From assembly GCA_017469925.1 (NCBI GenBank), contig JAFUFK010000012.1, forward strand, positions 1 to 64,000: a stretch of DNA of 64,000 nucleotides, written 5' to 3'. This DNA is from Bacteroidaceae bacterium (GTDB lineage Bacteria; Bacteroidota; Bacteroidia; Bacteroidales; Bacteroidaceae). The notes beneath the pieces were generated by a model. That model was not told where the DNA came from, ran no database searches, and saw only the letters and a list, made by a program, of their open reading frames with translations. Both the position numbers and the translations under genes were made by a program. Shown here one piece after another: positions 10,287 through 19,713 of this stretch; within the stretch, counting starts at the first letter, position 1, and every line of letters begins with the position of its first letter.

Positions 10287-11962
10287 GACATGTAAGGACC
10301 ATACTTTTGTGCTGCTTTGCCCTCATTGCCCTCTCAATGACTATGGGGCCGGCACGGAATAACCGGAACCGTAAGCCCTCCGACTCACGGGTACACTTAT
10401 TGCATGCCGACCGTCTCTACTTTAACCAACGCGTACATCCTACGGCTCAGTTTTTGGTGGGCAATGTCCGTTTTGACCATGAGGGTACCCTGATGTATTG
10501 TGACAGCGCCCTCTTTTACGAAGCTACGAACTCATTTGATGCCTTTGGTAACGTGCGTATGCGTCAGGGAGACACCCTTTCGCTCGTTGGCGATGTGCTT
10601 TATTACGACGGGCTGGACCAGATGGCCCGTGTGCGCCACAACGTAGTGTTGAAGCATCGCCAAACCACACTCTATGCCGATTCGCTCGACTACGACCGTC
10701 TATACGATTTAGGCTATTTTTTCGAGGGGGGCCGTCTGGTGGATAAGGACAATGAACTGACCAGTGACTGGGGGGAGTATAGCCCCTCGACGCGTGAGGC
10801 TGTCTTCAACTACAATGTTCGCCTTGTCAATCCTCGTCCCCCCAAGCAAGCCACGTCTGTGTTGATTAGCGATACGTTGCACTACAATAGCCAGACGGGG
10901 CTGGCCCATGTGCTTGGTCCCAGTAATATTGATAATGGTGGAAATCATGTCTATACGGAGGATGGCTATTACAATTCAAATACCGACGAGTCGTATTTGC
11001 TCAATCGTTCCATCCTGCAAAACGGTTACAAAATGCTTGTGGGCGATAGTGTCTGCTGGAACGCAAAAGACTCCATAGGCAAGGCTTATGGCCATGCCAT
11101 TTACACCGATACACTGAACAAAAACAAGTTCATGGGCAACTATGCCATGTATAACGATCGGACGGGCTATGCTGAGGCAGCGGATAGTGCCGTGCTCATA
11201 GACTATAGTCAGCGCGACACGTTCTATGCCCATGCCGACTCGTTTTTCCTCTATACTTATCATATCGGTACCGATTCGATGTATCGCATGATTCATGCCT
11301 ATAACCATGTTCGTGCCTACCGAGTAGATGTACAGGCTGTCTGTGACTCCATGGTTTATGATGGCCGTGACTCCTGCACGACAATGTATAAAGACCCCAT
11401 TGTCTGGCAGGAAGGTCAGCAGATGCTAGGCGAAAAGATAAAGGCGTGGCGCAATGACTCTACAATTGACAGTGTCTATGTAATCAATCAGGCTCTGTCC
11501 GTTGAACGTTTGGATTCGGTACATTATAACCAAATAGCGGGTAAGGAGATGCATATCTACTTCCAAGGTAAAGACCCCTATCTTATCGTGGCCGACAAGA
11601 ATGTCTATGTCAATTACTATCCCTTCGACGACGACTCCCTGATGATTGGCATGAACCGTCTGGAGACCAGTCTATTGCTTATGTATCTGAAAGACCGTAA
11701 GGTACAGAAAATTACTTCCCCGACAGAGGCTTCGGGCATCATGTATCCTGTGACACAGATACCCCCTTCTGAACGCTATCTGGAGAACTTCTCGTGGTTC
11801 GATTATGTCCGTCCAGTGGATAAGAACGATATTTTCCATTGGCGGCCGAAGAAGGCTGGTACGGAACTGAAGGAGAGCGTGCGGCATACGGCTCCGAAAC
11901 AAAGATTGGAGGATGTGAGAGGGGGAGATACAGGCCCCAAAACCTTAAAGAAAGACAACTAA
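10283..11962 (+). CDS. OstA/LptA-like outer-membrane biogenesis protein
   Basis: This 559-aa protein has a short signal sequence and then many short repeated beta-strand units (pattern: L-x-A-D-x-L-x-Y/F with D-S-L-x-Y), as in the OstA/LptA fold that bridges LPS from the inner to the outer membrane. No C-terminal LptD barrel is evident, so it resembles the OstA-like N-terminal family of Bacteroidetes. Its ATG overlaps the SurA-like stop by 4 bp, which supports a shared role in envelope assembly. The last 40 residues are polar and low in complexity. Confidence 0.8.
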   Translation: MRHVRTILLCCFALIALSMTMGPARNNRNRKPSDSRVHLLHADRLYFNQRVHPTAQFLVGNVRFDHEGTLMYCDSALFYEATNSFDAFGNVRMRQGDTLSLVGDVLYYDGLDQMARVRHNVVLKHRQTTLYADSLDYDRLYDLGYFFEGGRLVDKDNELTSDWGEYSPSTREAVFNYNVRLVNPRPPKQATSVLISDTLHYNSQTGLAHVLGPSNIDNGGNHVYTEDGYYNSNTDESYLLNRSILQNGYKMLVGDSVCWNAKDSIGKAYGHAIYTDTLNKNKFMGNYAMYNDRTGYAEAADSAVLIDYSQRDTFYAHADSFFLYTYHIGTDSMYRMIHAYNHVRAYRVDVQAVCDSMVYDGRDSCTTMYKDPIVWQEGQQMLGEKIKAWRNDSTIDSVYVINQALSVERLDSVHYNQIAGKEMHIYFQGKDPYLIVADKNVYVNYYPFDDDSLMIGMNRLETSLLLMYLKDRKVQKITSPTEASGIMYPVTQIPPSERYLENFSWFDYVRPVDKNDIFHWRPKKAGTELKESVRHTAPKQRLEDVRGGDTGPKTLKKDN

Positions 11963-11974
11963 AAAGAGATAGCT

Positions 11975-12262
11975 ATGGGAATGTTTCAGACACGTGAACC
12001 TCGTAAGTATAAGCGGATAAGCATGTATACAAGCGAGCGTAAGGATAAACTCGACAAACTGGTTCGTGACGTAAAGCGGGAGATGGGCGAATTACCTGCT
12101 GATGATATCGAACCAGACCATTTCAAGGGAAAATTCTCTCAGTTCACGCCTCGAGCCCAACGGGCAAGCGAGCGTGAGCATCGGCTGACATGGCCTTTAG
12201 CTTTGATTCTTATAGTCGTCCTCCTGCTGATATGGCATTACATCGTAATGGGTAAATTGTAA
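11975..12262 (+). CDS. Small single-pass membrane protein, unknown function
   Basis: This 95-aa protein has a basic, charged N-terminal 70 residues and one C-terminal transmembrane helix (about residues 72-91, ALILIVVLLLIWHYIV), so it would be tail-anchored. I do not recognise the family. It sits 12 bp after the OstA-like gene and 7 bp before mutL, in the same operon, so it may take part in envelope biogenesis. That role is inferred from position only. Confidence 0.7.
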   Translation: MGMFQTREPRKYKRISMYTSERKDKLDKLVRDVKREMGELPADDIEPDHFKGKFSQFTPRAQRASEREHRLTWPLALILIVVLLLIWHYIVMGKL

Positions 12263-12269
12263 AAGACGA

Positions 12270-14096
12270 ATGGCTGATATCATACATCTATTGCCTGATA
12301 CCGTTGCCAACCAGATTGCGGCAGGAGAGGTTATCCAGCGTCCTTCCTCGGTAATCAAGGAACTGCTGGAGAATGCGGTGGATGCCGGGGCTAAGCGCAT
12401 TGACGTTTCTGTGGTTGATGCTGGCAGGACGGCGATTCAAGTTATCGACGATGGTAAGGGCATGTCGGAGACTGACGCTCGTTTGGCTTTCGAGCGCCAT
12501 GCTACAAGTAAGATAACAGAGGCTTCCGACCTGTTCTGCCTGACCACAATGGGCTTTCGTGGTGAAGCTCTTCCCAGTATTGCCGCAGTGTCGCAGGTTA
12601 CGTTGCGTACCCATGCTGCCGACTGTGAACTGGGTACTTGTCTGACCATCGAAGGCGGTAAGGTAACGGCTCAAGAGGTGGATGCATGCCCTGTGGGTAG
12701 TAACTTCTTGGTGCAGAACCTATTCTTTAATGTTCCGGCTCGCCGGAAGTTCTTGAAAAGCAATCAAACGGAACTTTCCAACGTCATACAGGAGTTTGAA
12801 CGTGTGGCTTTGGCCAATCCCGGAATTCACTTCACATTTACACACAACGACCACTTAATGACTACGCTCCTCCCTGAGAGCGTTAAGCAGCGTATTGCAG
12901 CACTCTTTGGTAAGAAGGTAGGGGAGCAGTTGCTTGATGTCGCCGTGGATACGACATTGTGTTCTCTCCACGGCTATGTGGGGAAACCTGAGGCCGCCAA
13001 GAAGAAGGGCGTTAAGCAGTTCTTCTTTATTAATGGCCGCTACATGCGGCATCCCTATTTCCACAAGGCAGTTCAGGAGGCCTTCGAAGGTTTGATTCAG
13101 CCTACGGAACAGGTGCCTTATTTCCTGTTTATGCAAGTGGAACCCTCGACGATTGATGTCAATATTCACCCGACCAAGACGGAGATTAAATTCGAAAATG
13201 AATTGGCCATCTGGCAAATCATCATGGCTGCCGTGAAGGAAGCCCTTGGGCGTTTTAATGCCGTTCCGACGATAGATTTTGATACGGATGGTCGTCCGAG
13301 TGAGATACCTGTATATAATCCGTTTAGCGGAAAGTCGGTTTCTGTGGCTCCGCCCCGCCCGACAATAAATAAGGATTACAATCCTTTCCGCCCATCAAAT
13401 GAGCGACGTGAGGGCGCTCCTGGCGATTGGAAAACACTGTACGAGGATGTGCTGAAGAGCAATTCTCCCATGCCAGAGGTGACATCTGTAGAAGATTCGC
13501 TCGAAAGTCAGTTGAGGCTGACAGATATCGAGCGCAGTGCCCAACATTACCAATATCGAGGCCAGTACATAGCCACGGAAGTCCGTTCTGGCTTGATGCT
13601 TATCGACCAGCATCGCGCGCACGTGCGTATATTATATAATAGGTATAGAAAACAACTGGAGGGGCAGCCCTCTTCATCACAGGGCCTGCTTTTCCCCGAA
13701 CTCGTTCAGTTCTCAATGTCGGATGCTGCCCTGGTCGAGGAAATTCAGGACGAACTATGTTCCTTAGGTTTCGACATATCTTCTTTGGGAGGTGGAAGTT
13801 ATACCATCCAAGGAATGCCAGCAGGTTTTGAAGGCCTTGACCCACGAACACTTTTGGGCGATATCGTAGAGACACTCAAAGCGAAAGGACAGGACTTGGA
13901 CAACGAACTCCATCATCGTATGGCATTTGCGATGGCACGCGATGCGGCCATCCCAGTTGGGGACGTATTGACTCAGCCAGAGATGGAGAACCTGGTTAAT
14001 GAACTATTCCAGCAGGATGAGCCCAACTATACGCCCGATGGTAAGGTCGTAGTAGCCATTTTGCCTCACGAAAACCTCGAAAAGCTGTTTAAATAG
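12270..14096 (+). CDS. mutL: DNA mismatch repair protein MutL
   Basis: This 608-aa GHKL ATPase couples mismatch recognition to strand removal. The N-terminal ATPase motifs are all present: QIAAGEVIQRPSSVIKELLE from residue 15 (metal-binding Asn35), DDGKGM (60-65), the ATSKI loop (78-82) and GFRGEA (95-100). The C-terminal dimerisation domain contains DQHRAHV (446-452) where endonuclease-active MutL proteins have DQHAxxE. The acidic residue is a Val here, so this copy probably lacks the nicking activity. The gene is the last of the guaB-to-mutL run. Confidence 0.95.
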   Translation: MADIIHLLPDTVANQIAAGEVIQRPSSVIKELLENAVDAGAKRIDVSVVDAGRTAIQVIDDGKGMSETDARLAFERHATSKITEASDLFCLTTMGFRGEALPSIAAVSQVTLRTHAADCELGTCLTIEGGKVTAQEVDACPVGSNFLVQNLFFNVPARRKFLKSNQTELSNVIQEFERVALANPGIHFTFTHNDHLMTTLLPESVKQRIAALFGKKVGEQLLDVAVDTTLCSLHGYVGKPEAAKKKGVKQFFFINGRYMRHPYFHKAVQEAFEGLIQPTEQVPYFLFMQVEPSTIDVNIHPTKTEIKFENELAIWQIIMAAVKEALGRFNAVPTIDFDTDGRPSEIPVYNPFSGKSVSVAPPRPTINKDYNPFRPSNERREGAPGDWKTLYEDVLKSNSPMPEVTSVEDSLESQLRLTDIERSAQHYQYRGQYIATEVRSGLMLIDQHRAHVRILYNRYRKQLEGQPSSSQGLLFPELVQFSMSDAALVEEIQDELCSLGFDISSLGGGSYTIQGMPAGFEGLDPRTLLGDIVETLKAKGQDLDNELHHRMAFAMARDAAIPVGDVLTQPEMENLVNELFQQDEPNYTPDGKVVVAILPHENLEKLFK

Positions 14097-14144
14097 GGGC
14101 GAAAGTGTGAAAATGTATGGATTTTTGTAAAAAAACCTAAAATC

Positions 14145-14179
14145 TTTTGGATTTATTCGAGATTTATTTCGTACCTTTG
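14145..14179 (+). promoter_or_regulatory. Promoter for the OmpA-family gene
   Basis: TTTTG ending at 14149 and TACCTTTG at 14172-14179 form a promoter. The leader to the start codon is about 70 nt and AT-rich, typical of highly expressed porin genes. Confidence 0.7.
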
Positions 14180-14255
14180 TGCCCAAACAAGTGAGCATAC
14201 TTTTCTAAAGTAGAGAAACAAATAGTTATTATTAACATATTTAATTTAAATTAGT

Positions 14256-15458
14256 ATGAAAAAGTTAATGATGTTGCTGGCTTTCTGTGGCCTTACCACT
14301 TTCGCAATGGCTGAGACCACTACTGAAAGCTATCCCACTTTGAAGCATCGCGTAGTTACGAACGGCTTCTGGGACAATTGGTTCATTGATCTGGGTGCTA
14401 CTCACCTGTCTTTCTTCTCCTCTCAGGAGCACGGAAGTGAGTATCATAAGAAGAACCCCTTCTGGCCGGGTCGTCGCTCTTGGGGCGCTGAGCTCAGTGT
14501 TGGTAAGTGGGCTACTCCTGTATTTGGTATGCGTGCCAAGGTTCAGGGTGGCTGGGGTACTCAGGTAAACTTCCAGTCTTGGGACGATCCCTATGTAAAG
14601 GGTGGTAACCCCACATTCCATCAGATTAACTTCGGCTTGCAGCCCATGATTAACCTGACCAACCTCTTCGCTGGCTACAAGCCCCGCGTATGGAACATCA
14701 TCCTTTACGGAGGTGCTGGTGCTATGGTTAACCTTGGCCGTACCGCTGACGAGTATGATGATGCTACCTACTGGTCTCCCCTGCTGACCGTTGGTGTACT
14801 GAACACCTTCAACATCACCAAGCGCCTGCATCTGAATCTGGATGTTTATGGCAACATGGGTGACACCAACCTTGATGGCAACACCAAGCAGAAGAGCAAG
14901 CCCCGTGTATTCGGTACTCGCGACCTGCAGCTTGGCATCTCTGCCGGCCTCGGTGTAAACCTCGGCAAGGTAGGATGGGACAATGCTCCTGACATGGACG
15001 CTATCCTGGCTAACCACAAGGCTCAGCTCGATGCTCTGAATGCATCTCTTGCTGGTCTGGAGGCTGAGAACGCTGCCCTGAAGAACAAGCTGGCTAACCA
15101 GAAGCCTGCTAAGGAAGTTGTTAAGACTATCTCTGAGTTCAAGAGCACTAGCGCTTCTGTATTCTTCAACCTGAACAAGTGGGATATCGCTTCTAAGAAG
15201 GATCTGATTGACGTTCAGGAACTGGCTCAGTATGCTAAGGACAATGGTAAGAAGGTTGTTGTAACTGGTTATGCTGATAGCAAGACTGGTAACGCAAGCT
15301 GGAACCAGACTCTGTCTGAGCGTCGTGCTGACACTGTTAAGAAGGCCATCATGGATATGGGTGTCAAGGAAGAAGACATCGAAGTATCTGGCCAGGGTGG
15401 TGTTGACATCGTATCGCCCTATCCTTACAACCGTCGCGTAACTGTAAGCCTGAAGTAA
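14256..15458 (+). CDS. OmpA-family outer-membrane protein
   Basis: This 400-aa protein has a signal peptide (MKKLMMLLAFCGLTTFAMA), an N-terminal beta-barrel region (about 35-245) and a short coiled-coil linker (AQLDALNASLAGLEAENAAL, about 255-285). The C-terminal OmpA-like peptidoglycan-binding domain (about 293-400) contains VTGYADSKTGNASWNQTLSERRA. It tethers the outer membrane to peptidoglycan. Codon use is strongly biased (many GCT, GGT and AAG codons), and it has a strong promoter and its own terminator, so it is probably very abundant. Confidence 0.93.
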   Translation: MKKLMMLLAFCGLTTFAMAETTTESYPTLKHRVVTNGFWDNWFIDLGATHLSFFSSQEHGSEYHKKNPFWPGRRSWGAELSVGKWATPVFGMRAKVQGGWGTQVNFQSWDDPYVKGGNPTFHQINFGLQPMINLTNLFAGYKPRVWNIILYGGAGAMVNLGRTADEYDDATYWSPLLTVGVLNTFNITKRLHLNLDVYGNMGDTNLDGNTKQKSKPRVFGTRDLQLGISAGLGVNLGKVGWDNAPDMDAILANHKAQLDALNASLAGLEAENAALKNKLANQKPAKEVVKTISEFKSTSASVFFNLNKWDIASKKDLIDVQELAQYAKDNGKKVVVTGYADSKTGNASWNQTLSERRADTVKKAIMDMGVKEEDIEVSGQGGVDIVSPYPYNRRVTVSLK

Positions 15459-15481
15459 TTCGGGAATACATAACGAAAATT

Positions 15482-15515
15482 GAGACGCATCGCTTTGGCG
15501 GTGCGTCTCTTTTTT
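15482..15515 (+). terminator. Terminator after the OmpA-family gene
   Basis: The arms GAGACGCA (15482-15489) and TGCGTCTC (15502-15509) are followed by a T-run to 15515. The trpS promoter is nested in the same DNA. Confidence 0.88.
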
Positions 15516-15525
15516 ACTATCTTTG
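15494..15525 (+). promoter_or_regulatory. Promoter for trpS
   Basis: TTTG at 15494-15497, inside the upstream terminator hairpin, and TATCTTTG at 15518-15525 are 20 bp apart. The trpS ATG is at 15550. Confidence 0.72.
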
Positions 15526-15549
15526 CAGTCGCAAACTAATAATACTCAA

Positions 15550-16647
15550 ATGGAAGCAAAAGAAAAGGTAATATTGACAGGCGACCGACCCACAGGCAAA
15601 TTGCATATTGGTCATTATGTGGGGTCGCTTCGTCGTCGTGTAGAACTACAGAACTCTGGCGAGTACGACCAGATATTTATCATGATTGCTGATGCCCAGG
15701 CTTTGACGGACAACTTTGACAATCCCGAGAAGGTGCGCCAGAACATCATTGAGGTAGCCTTGGATTACCTGTCTGTAGGTATCGACCCCGAGCGTACCCA
15801 TATCTTTGTGCAGTCGGCCGTGCCTGAACTGACAGAACTCTCCTTCTACTACATGAATCTGGTGAGTGTCCAGCGCCTGCAGCGCAATCCGACGGTAAAG
15901 ACCGAACTTGAGATGCGCAAGTTTGAGGGTGGTACACCTACGGGATTCTTCTGTTACCCGATATCTCAAGCAGCCGACATCACCCTGTTCAAGGCTACTA
16001 TAGTGCCAGTGGGCGAGGATCAGAAGCCGATGCTCGAACTGACTAATGAAATCGTTCGTCGCTTCAATCATATTTATGGTGAGGTGCTGATAGAACCTCA
16101 GATACTCCTGCCCGAGAATCAGGCTTGCATGCGTCTTCCCGGTACCGACGGCAAGGCCAAGATGTCGAAGTCGCTGGGCAACTGTATCTACCTTAGCGAT
16201 TCGGCCAAGGAACTGAAGAAGAAGGTGAACTCAATGTTCACCGACCCCCAGCATCTGACCATCGAGTCGCCGGGCCATTTGGAGGGTAACACCGTGTTTA
16301 CATACCTTGATGCCTTCTGTGAGGACAGAGACTTTGCCGAGTTCCTGCCCGAATACAAGAACCTGGACGAACTGAAGGCCCATTATACTCGTGGCGGATT
16401 GGGTGATGGCACGTGCAAGAAATTCCTGTTGAACGTGCTCAATTCTCGCTTTGAACCCATCCGCGAACGGCGCAAGATGTGGGAACAGCGTATTCCGGAG
16501 GTCTATGAGATATTGCGTAAAGGTACAGAGGCCGCTCGCCAGCGTGGTCGGCAGACTCTCGATGAAGTGCGTCGTGCCATGCAGATTAATTACTTCGAGG
16601 ACACCGCTCTCATTGCTGAACAAGCACGCCGTTTCGCAGAAAAGTAA
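15550..16647 (+). CDS. trpS: Tryptophanyl-tRNA synthetase
   Basis: This 365-aa class I synthetase charges tRNA-Trp. The HIGH motif is seen as HIGH at residues 19-22 ([11 protein letters not shown]) and KMSKS at 204-208. An earlier TTG in the same frame lies inside the promoter, so the ATG at 15550 is taken as the start. It is a single-gene unit between the OmpA-family terminator and the tRNA-Val promoter. Confidence 0.96.
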   Translation: MEAKEKVILTGDRPTGKLHIGHYVGSLRRRVELQNSGEYDQIFIMIADAQALTDNFDNPEKVRQNIIEVALDYLSVGIDPERTHIFVQSAVPELTELSFYYMNLVSVQRLQRNPTVKTELEMRKFEGGTPTGFFCYPISQAADITLFKATIVPVGEDQKPMLELTNEIVRRFNHIYGEVLIEPQILLPENQACMRLPGTDGKAKMSKSLGNCIYLSDSAKELKKKVNSMFTDPQHLTIESPGHLEGNTVFTYLDAFCEDRDFAEFLPEYKNLDELKAHYTRGGLGDGTCKKFLLNVLNSRFEPIRERRKMWEQRIPEVYEILRKGTEAARQRGRQTLDEVRRAMQINYFEDTALIAEQARRFAEK

Positions 16648-16665
16648 GAAATTTCTGTAAAAACA

Positions 16666-16697
16666 TTTGGCAGATACAAAAAAATGCCTTACCTTTG
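16666..16697 (+). promoter_or_regulatory. Promoter for tRNA-Val
   Basis: TTTG at 16666-16669 and TACCTTTG at 16690-16697 are 20 bp apart, about 28 bp before the mature tRNA. Confidence 0.72.
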
Positions 16698-16725
16698 TAT
16701 TCGCAATTGGAACTGAGGTTCCGAC

Positions 16726-16800
16726 GGGCGCTTAGCTCAGCTGGTTCAGAGCGTCTGCCTTACAAGCAGAGGGTCGGCGGTTCGAATCCGTCAGCGCCCA
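16726..16800 (+). tRNA. tRNA-Val (anticodon TAC)
   Basis: The full cloverleaf can be drawn. The acceptor GGGCGCT pairs with AGCGCCC, the anticodon arm CTGCC-TTACAAG-GCAG region carries TAC, and the T-arm contains GGTTCGAATCC. The discriminator is A16800. The CCA end is not encoded (the next bases are CAT). Confidence 0.96.
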
Positions 16801-16839
16801 CATCCATGTGAATGGATAATTTCTTTGATGATTAATGGG

Positions 16840-16879
16840 ATTTAGGCTTCGTCGTGAGACGAGGCCTAAATTCTTTTTG
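16840..16879 (+). terminator. Terminator after tRNA-Val
   Basis: A long stem (16840-16853 paired with 16858-16871, loop GTGA) is followed by TTCTTTTTG. Confidence 0.85.
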
Positions 16880-16911
16880 TATTTCATGCTTCTTTTTTCA
16901 CGGAAAATGCT

Positions 16912-16919
16912 TATCTTTG
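16912..16919 (+). promoter_or_regulatory. Promoter -7 box for purB
   Basis: TATCTTTG lies 36 bp before the purB ATG at 16956. The upstream -33 region is T-rich without a clear TTTG. Confidence 0.6.
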
Positions 16920-16955
16920 CAGCGAATTTCTAAAGGTGTGTAAGTATTGGTTTTT

Positions 16956-18299
16956 ATGGAACTGGATTTGTTGACTGCAATCTCCCCCATTGACGGACGT
17001 TATAGAGGAAAGACGGAAGCCTTAGCCGCCTATTTCTCGGAGTATGCTTTAATAAGGTATCGCGTACGCGTTGAGGTGGAGTACTTTATTGCTCTTTGCG
17101 AACTTCCCTTGCCACAGTTGGCTGGCTTCCCAATAGAACTGGAGGCCCTCCGCAATATTTACCACAACTTTACTGAGCAAGATGCCCAGCGCGTGAAGGA
17201 CATTGAGGCCATCACGAACCACGACGTAAAGGCTGTGGAGTACTTTATTAAGGAGAAGTTCGACGAGATTGGCGGACTGGAATCTTATAAGGAGTTCATC
17301 CACTTTGGCCTGACTTCGCAGGATATCAACAACACCAGTGTACCCTTGTCGCTAAGGGAGGCTCTGGAAGATGTCTATTATCCCCAACTCGAAGAACTTA
17401 TAGTTTTGTTGGAAGCCTTTGCAGACGAGTGGCAAAACGTCCCGATGCTGGCCAAGACACACGGGCAGCCTGCCAGTCCGACCCGCTTGGGCAAGGAGAT
17501 TCGTGTCTTCAGCTATCGCCTGCGTCGTCAGTTGGACATGCTCAAGGCTTGTCCGCTTACGGCCAAGTTCGGTGGTGCTACGGGCAACTTCAATGCCCAC
17601 ACCGTGGCCTATCCCGGTCGCGATTGGCGGGCGTTCGGCAATCGCTTTGTGGCAGAGAAGTTAGGGCTGGAACGCGAGGAATACACCACACAGATAAGCA
17701 ACTACGACTGTCTGGCCGCCGTATTCGATGCCATGCGGCGCGTGAACACCATCATCATCGACCTCGACCGCGACATCTGGCAATACATCTCGATGGAATA
17801 CTTCCGTCAGAAGGTAAAGGCTGGTGAGGTGGGCTCAAGCGCAATGCCGCATAAGGTGAATCCCATCGACTTCGAAAACTCCGAAGGCAATCTGGGTGTG
17901 GCCAATGCCTTGCTGGAGCACCTGAGCGGCAAACTGCCCATCAGTCGCCTCCAGCGCGACCTGACGGACTCCACTGTCCTGCGCAATATTGGTGTGCCCA
18001 TGGGCCACATGCTTATCTCCATACAAAGCACTCTGAAGGGCTTGCGCAAGTTGCTGCTGAACCAAGAGGCCATCAATCGTGACCTCGACAACTGCTGGGC
18101 CGTATGTGCAGAGGCCATTCAGACCATCCTGCGCCGTGAAGGCTATCCGCACCCCTACGAAACACTGAAGGCGTTGACCCGTACGGGAAAAGGCATCAGT
18201 GAAGCGACTATTAAAGACTTTATAGAAACACTGAACGTCAGTGAAAGCGTGCGTGAGGAACTGAGACAATTGTCCCCGCACACTTATACTGGTCAATAG
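16956..18299 (+). CDS. purB: Adenylosuccinate lyase
   Basis: This 447-aa fumarase-superfamily lyase acts twice in purine synthesis, on SAICAR and on adenylosuccinate. The superfamily signature SSAMPHKVNPIDF contains the flexible-loop serines 294-295. The N-terminus (LTAISPIDGRY) places it in the E. coli-type PurB branch. An upstream in-frame TTG is not used as the start because the ATG at 16956 matches the family start. The gene stands alone between the tRNA and the pseudouridine synthase. Confidence 0.95.
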   Translation: MELDLLTAISPIDGRYRGKTEALAAYFSEYALIRYRVRVEVEYFIALCELPLPQLAGFPIELEALRNIYHNFTEQDAQRVKDIEAITNHDVKAVEYFIKEKFDEIGGLESYKEFIHFGLTSQDINNTSVPLSLREALEDVYYPQLEELIVLLEAFADEWQNVPMLAKTHGQPASPTRLGKEIRVFSYRLRRQLDMLKACPLTAKFGGATGNFNAHTVAYPGRDWRAFGNRFVAEKLGLEREEYTTQISNYDCLAAVFDAMRRVNTIIIDLDRDIWQYISMEYFRQKVKAGEVGSSAMPHKVNPIDFENSEGNLGVANALLEHLSGKLPISRLQRDLTDSTVLRNIGVPMGHMLISIQSTLKGLRKLLLNQEAINRDLDNCWAVCAEAIQTILRREGYPHPYETLKALTRTGKGISEATIKDFIETLNVSESVREELRQLSPHTYTGQ

Positions 18300-18336
18300 G
18301 CAATCATCAAATTATTACAAACACTAAATTAACATT

Positions 18337-19584
18337 ATGATTACAGAAGACGAACGTTGGAGAGAGCAATTCTCCGACGAGAGGAACGACAACCGGGAGG
18401 GTTCTCGTCCCTACAACAGAGAATCATCAAGAAGTTTTGGTAACAGCAGCAATGGCGAGGCCCGTCCCAAGCGTCCTCGCATACAGCGCAGTACCAGTTA
18501 CGAACCTGCCCGCCCCCAATCGACGGGTTATGGTCAGCGTCGCGAGGGTGGCTACCAGCCGTACAATCGCGAGGGTGGCTATCAGCGTCGCGAAGGCGGA
18601 TACAACCGCGATGGCTATCAGCAGCGCGAGGGCGGCTATCGTCCCCGTCGTGAGGGCAGTTATAGTCAGAATCGCGAGGGTGGATATAACCACGAGGGTG
18701 GCTATCGTCGCGAAGGCGGATACAACCGCGACGGCTATCAGCAGCGCCAGGGCGGCTATGGCCAGCAGCGCCGTCCCTACCGCCCGCGTACTGCCGACTA
18801 TAATCCTCATGCCAAGTACAGCATGAAGAAGCAAATCGAGTACAAGGAGCAAAACTACGACCCCAACGAGCCTATTCGCCTGAACAAGTTCTTGGCCAAT
18901 GCCGGTGTGTGCAGCCGTCGCGAGGCCGACGACTTCATTCAGGCAGGTGTCGTACGCGTGAACGGTCAGGTGGTGACGGAACTCGGCACGAAGGTGCTGC
19001 GTACTGATAACGTACTCTTCCACGACCAGCTCATCACGCCCGAGCGCAAGGTCTATGTCCTGCTCAACAAGCCCAAGGACACCGTGACCACGAGCGACGA
19101 CCCCCAGAACCGCAAGACGGTGATGGACCTCGTGAAGGATGCCTGCAAGGAGCGCATCTATCCCGTAGGCCGTCTCGACCGCAATACGACGGGTGTCATC
19201 CTGCTTACCAACGATGGCGAACTGGCCAGCAAACTGACCCATCCCCAATATAAGAAGAAGAAGATTTACCACGTCTTCCTTGACAAGAATGTGTCGGCTG
19301 CCGACCTGCACCAGATTGCTGAGGGCATTGAACTGGAGGACGGCCCCATCAAGGCCGACGCCATCGAGTATGCCGACGAGAAGGACAAGAAGCAGGTGGG
19401 CATCGAGATTCACTCGGGCCGCAACCGCATCGTGCGCCGCATCTTCGAGCACCTGGGTTACAAGGTGACGAAACTCGACCGCGTCTATTTCGCCGGCCTG
19501 ACGAAGAAGAACGTGCGCCGCGGCGACTGGCGCTTCCTCACCGAGGCCGAGGTGAACATGCTCAGGATGGGAGCATTTGAGTAA
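18337..19584 (+). CDS. 23S rRNA pseudouridine synthase, RsuA/RluB family, with repetitive N-terminal extension
   Basis: The C-terminal 240 residues are a pseudouridine synthase. An S4 RNA-binding domain (about 178-235, LNKFLANAGVCSRREADDFI) is followed by the RsuA/RluB catalytic domain with Asp281 in GRLDRNTTG. The first about 165 residues are an unusual low-complexity extension rich in Arg, Gly and Tyr, with repeated units such as NREGGYQRREGGYNRDGYQQ, resembling RGG-type RNA-binding tails. The ATG at 18337 follows a short AT-rich leader. The stop codon is immediately followed by a palindromic repeat element, and asnS follows on the same strand. Confidence 0.92.
   Translation: MITEDERWREQFSDERNDNREGSRPYNRESSRSFGNSSNGEARPKRPRIQRSTSYEPARPQSTGYGQRREGGYQPYNREGGYQRREGGYNRDGYQQREGGYRPRREGSYSQNREGGYNHEGGYRREGGYNRDGYQQRQGGYGQQRRPYRPRTADYNPHAKYSMKKQIEYKEQNYDPNEPIRLNKFLANAGVCSRREADDFIQAGVVRVNGQVVTELGTKVLRTDNVLFHDQLITPERKVYVLLNKPKDTVTTSDDPQNRKTVMDLVKDACKERIYPVGRLDRNTTGVILLTNDGELASKLTHPQYKKKKIYHVFLDKNVSAADLHQIAEGIELEDGPIKADAIEYADEKDKKQVGIEIHSGRNRIVRRIFEHLGYKVTKLDRVYFAGLTKKNVRRGDWRFLTEAEVNMLRMGAFE
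18541..18774 (+). repeat. In-gene tandem repeats coding for REGGY-type units
   Basis: Related units coding for REGGY and NRDGYQQREGGY are repeated about nine times inside the pseudouridine synthase gene. They form the flexible extension before the S4 domain. Confidence 0.85.
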
Positions 19585-19705
19585 AGACCCACCCCAGCCC
19601 TCCCTTGTAGGGAGGGGGTAGTCAGTATTATAATATGATAATGAGTAATAAATAGCAAAACTAACCACTCTCCTCCCTACAAGGGAGGGGCAGGGGGGTG
19701 GGTCT
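19585..19705. repeat. 121-bp palindromic element with terminal inverted repeats (copy A)
   Basis: Perfect 11-bp terminal inverted repeats begin AGACCCACCCC (19585-19595) and end GGGGTGGGTCT (19695-19705). Two internal hairpins sit at 19598-19616 and 19672-19688, both built on the CCTCCCT/AGGGAGG sequence. The element starts on the base after the upstream stop codon and ends 8 bp before the asnS ATG. Related copies are at 54221-54342 and 54770-54891. It carries no gene, so it looks like a miniature element of the MITE/REP kind. Confidence 0.85.
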
Positions 19706-19713
19706 GATATACT

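Noticed and set aside
18427-19668. A 413-codon open frame on the minus strand
   Set aside because: It is the mirror of the pseudouridine synthase and its repeat extension, with no domain or promoter.
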